The notes beneath the pieces are model-generated. The model was not told the origin of the DNA. It searched no databases and was given only the letters and a program-made list of their open reading frames with translations. A program made the position numbers and the translations under genes. From contig MVGU01001969.1 in assembly GCA_002005505.1 (NCBI GenBank), positions 1 to 15,698 on the forward strand: 15,698 nt of DNA. Reading direction: 5' to 3'. Positions 14,995 through 15,698 of this stretch are shown piece by piece (the stretch's first letter is position 1; every line of letters begins with the position of its first letter). This stretch comes from Botryococcus braunii (lineage: Eukaryota; Chlorophyta; Trebouxiophyceae).

Positions 14995-15698
14995 GCAAAC
15001 GCAGAGTTGGAGGCCCTGTTGGATGACAGACTGGAGGAGGTGGGTGCCTTCTGGCAGCAGCAGGCCGGATGACAGAGCCTGGGCCAGCCTGTGGGCTCTG
15101 GTCCTGAAGAGAGACAGCATCGCGGCATGGATTATAAGCCGCCCGACTTCTCCGAGCATGCTCTTACGTCGCTGATTGGGGTACACATACCGGTTGTTTG
15201 ATGCTTATTGAGCAACGCACCTCAGCCAGTGGCCCAGCGAAACTCTGTTAAGAGCGCCCTGCAATCTGGTTTCGGAGTCTCCAGTTGCCGTGAGGGGCGC
15301 TGAGCGAGCGGCTGTTGCCGCGGGAGGCCAGGACTTGGCCGTGTTCGCCCTGACCGCCGCGGCCGCCTCAGGTTCCCCATCCAGTGGGAGAAGCCCTCCC
15401 TCGTCACGCAGGTCGTGGACCATGCCTTTATTACCCGCTTAGCAGCTCGAGGCGTGTTCACGCAGGGCCTGCTCCTGTCCCGTGCATTGTATACCAAGGA
15501 CGCGGCTCTGCTCGAGAGTTGCATTGCGGAAGCAATAAAGAATCCGTCTTGTAGTCTATTGTGCTTCGAGGGAGCCCTGCCGCTAGCCGTGCAAACCGGG
15601 TGGGTGCGTGGTGCGCAGCTGATCTTTGATCTTTGTGTCGAGTTTCAATGGTTTCCACCATACGTGGGCCTCCTGGAGGCAGCCTTGGAGGATCCAAA
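14995..15698 (+). CDS. helix-repeat (ankyrin-like) protein gene fragment, runs off right edge, frame-interrupted
   Basis: After acceptor-like TTTGCAG, frame 1 reads NAELEALLDDRLEEVGAFWQ to a TGA at 15070. Frame 2 then gives DRAWASLWALVLKRDSIAAW to a TGA at 15173, and again AERAAVAAGGQDLAVFALTA (about 15300-15360). Frame 1 is open without a stop from 15304 to the window end (131 codons). From about 15375 it includes ITRLAARGVFTQGLLLSRAL, DAALLESCIAEAI and LPLAVQTGWVRGAQLIFDL. These segments repeat the ankyrin pattern (P/S-L-x-x-A-x-x-x-G/R-x-x-x-x-A/V-x-x-L-L) roughly every 30 residues, so one repeat protein is the simplest reading. One-base shifts near 15070 and 15370, plus at least one between, interrupt it. 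Ankyrin repeats are protein-binding scaffolds; nothing here shows the partner. Another alpha-helical repeat family is possible. Confidence 0.5.

Noticed and set aside
14529..15128. 199-codon minus-strand open frame
   Set aside because: It has no recognisable domain and Cys/Ser/Pro-rich composition. The plus-strand readings over 14995-15128 look far more like a protein.
15534..15539. AATAAA polyadenylation-like word
   Set aside because: It lies inside the best open frame of the right-edge gene and is probably coding sequence.

Overview
The window looks like repeat-rich nuclear DNA of a eukaryote. The evidence is a structurally complete Ty3/gypsy-type LTR retrotransposon, a second chromodomain-bearing retroelement relic, very long dinucleotide microsatellites, and short coding-like stretches bounded by GT/AG-type splice signals. 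There are no prokaryotic gene clusters. The primer-binding site resembles the initiator-Met tRNA site used by many plant Ty3/gypsy elements, and two telo-box-like motifs occur. A plant or algal host is therefore possible, but the lineage cannot be fixed from this sequence alone.

Layout. Positions 1-898 are non-coding, with a 43-bp direct repeat 161 bp apart at the left edge. Positions 899-1891 are almost T-free on the + strand: first a G/C block of G-runs (G-quadruplex type), then a GGGAGA-type purine block. After a 400-bp spacer come a (CT)n tract (2301-2574) and a (GT)n tract (2603-2830). Around 3559-3774 lies the chromodomain of a decayed chromovirus-like pol gene, followed by a 24-bp perfect palindrome, a 19-bp tandem repeat and an AT-rich patch. 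Nothing convincing is coded from about 4000 to 5766.

Positions 5767-11013 hold an LTR retrotransposon with 5-bp target duplications (GGACA), 225/223-bp TG...CA LTRs, a primer-binding site, gag with a CCHC knuckle, protease, reverse transcriptase, RNase H, integrase and a polypurine tract. The gene order PR-RT-RH-IN assigns it to Ty3/gypsy. Its LTRs differ by two small indels and no substitutions. RT and RNase H are nevertheless cut by at least ten frame changes, while the integrase core is open for about 240 codons.

Positions 11014-15698 hold short tandem and inverted repeats, a (GA)n tract, a compound C/CT/CG/GT microsatellite, another GT tract and several exon-like pieces. The best are a minus-strand terminal exon (13017-13113) and a plus-strand reading frame that runs off the right edge (15304-15698). 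The latter has helix-pair repeats resembling ankyrin repeats, and its upstream part changes frame, as the retroelement does. No complete host gene can be assembled from the window.

The recurring observation is indel-type frame breakage in otherwise well-conserved coding sequence. It affects both the young retroelement and the right-edge gene, so assembly indels need to be excluded before any of it is called pseudogenic.
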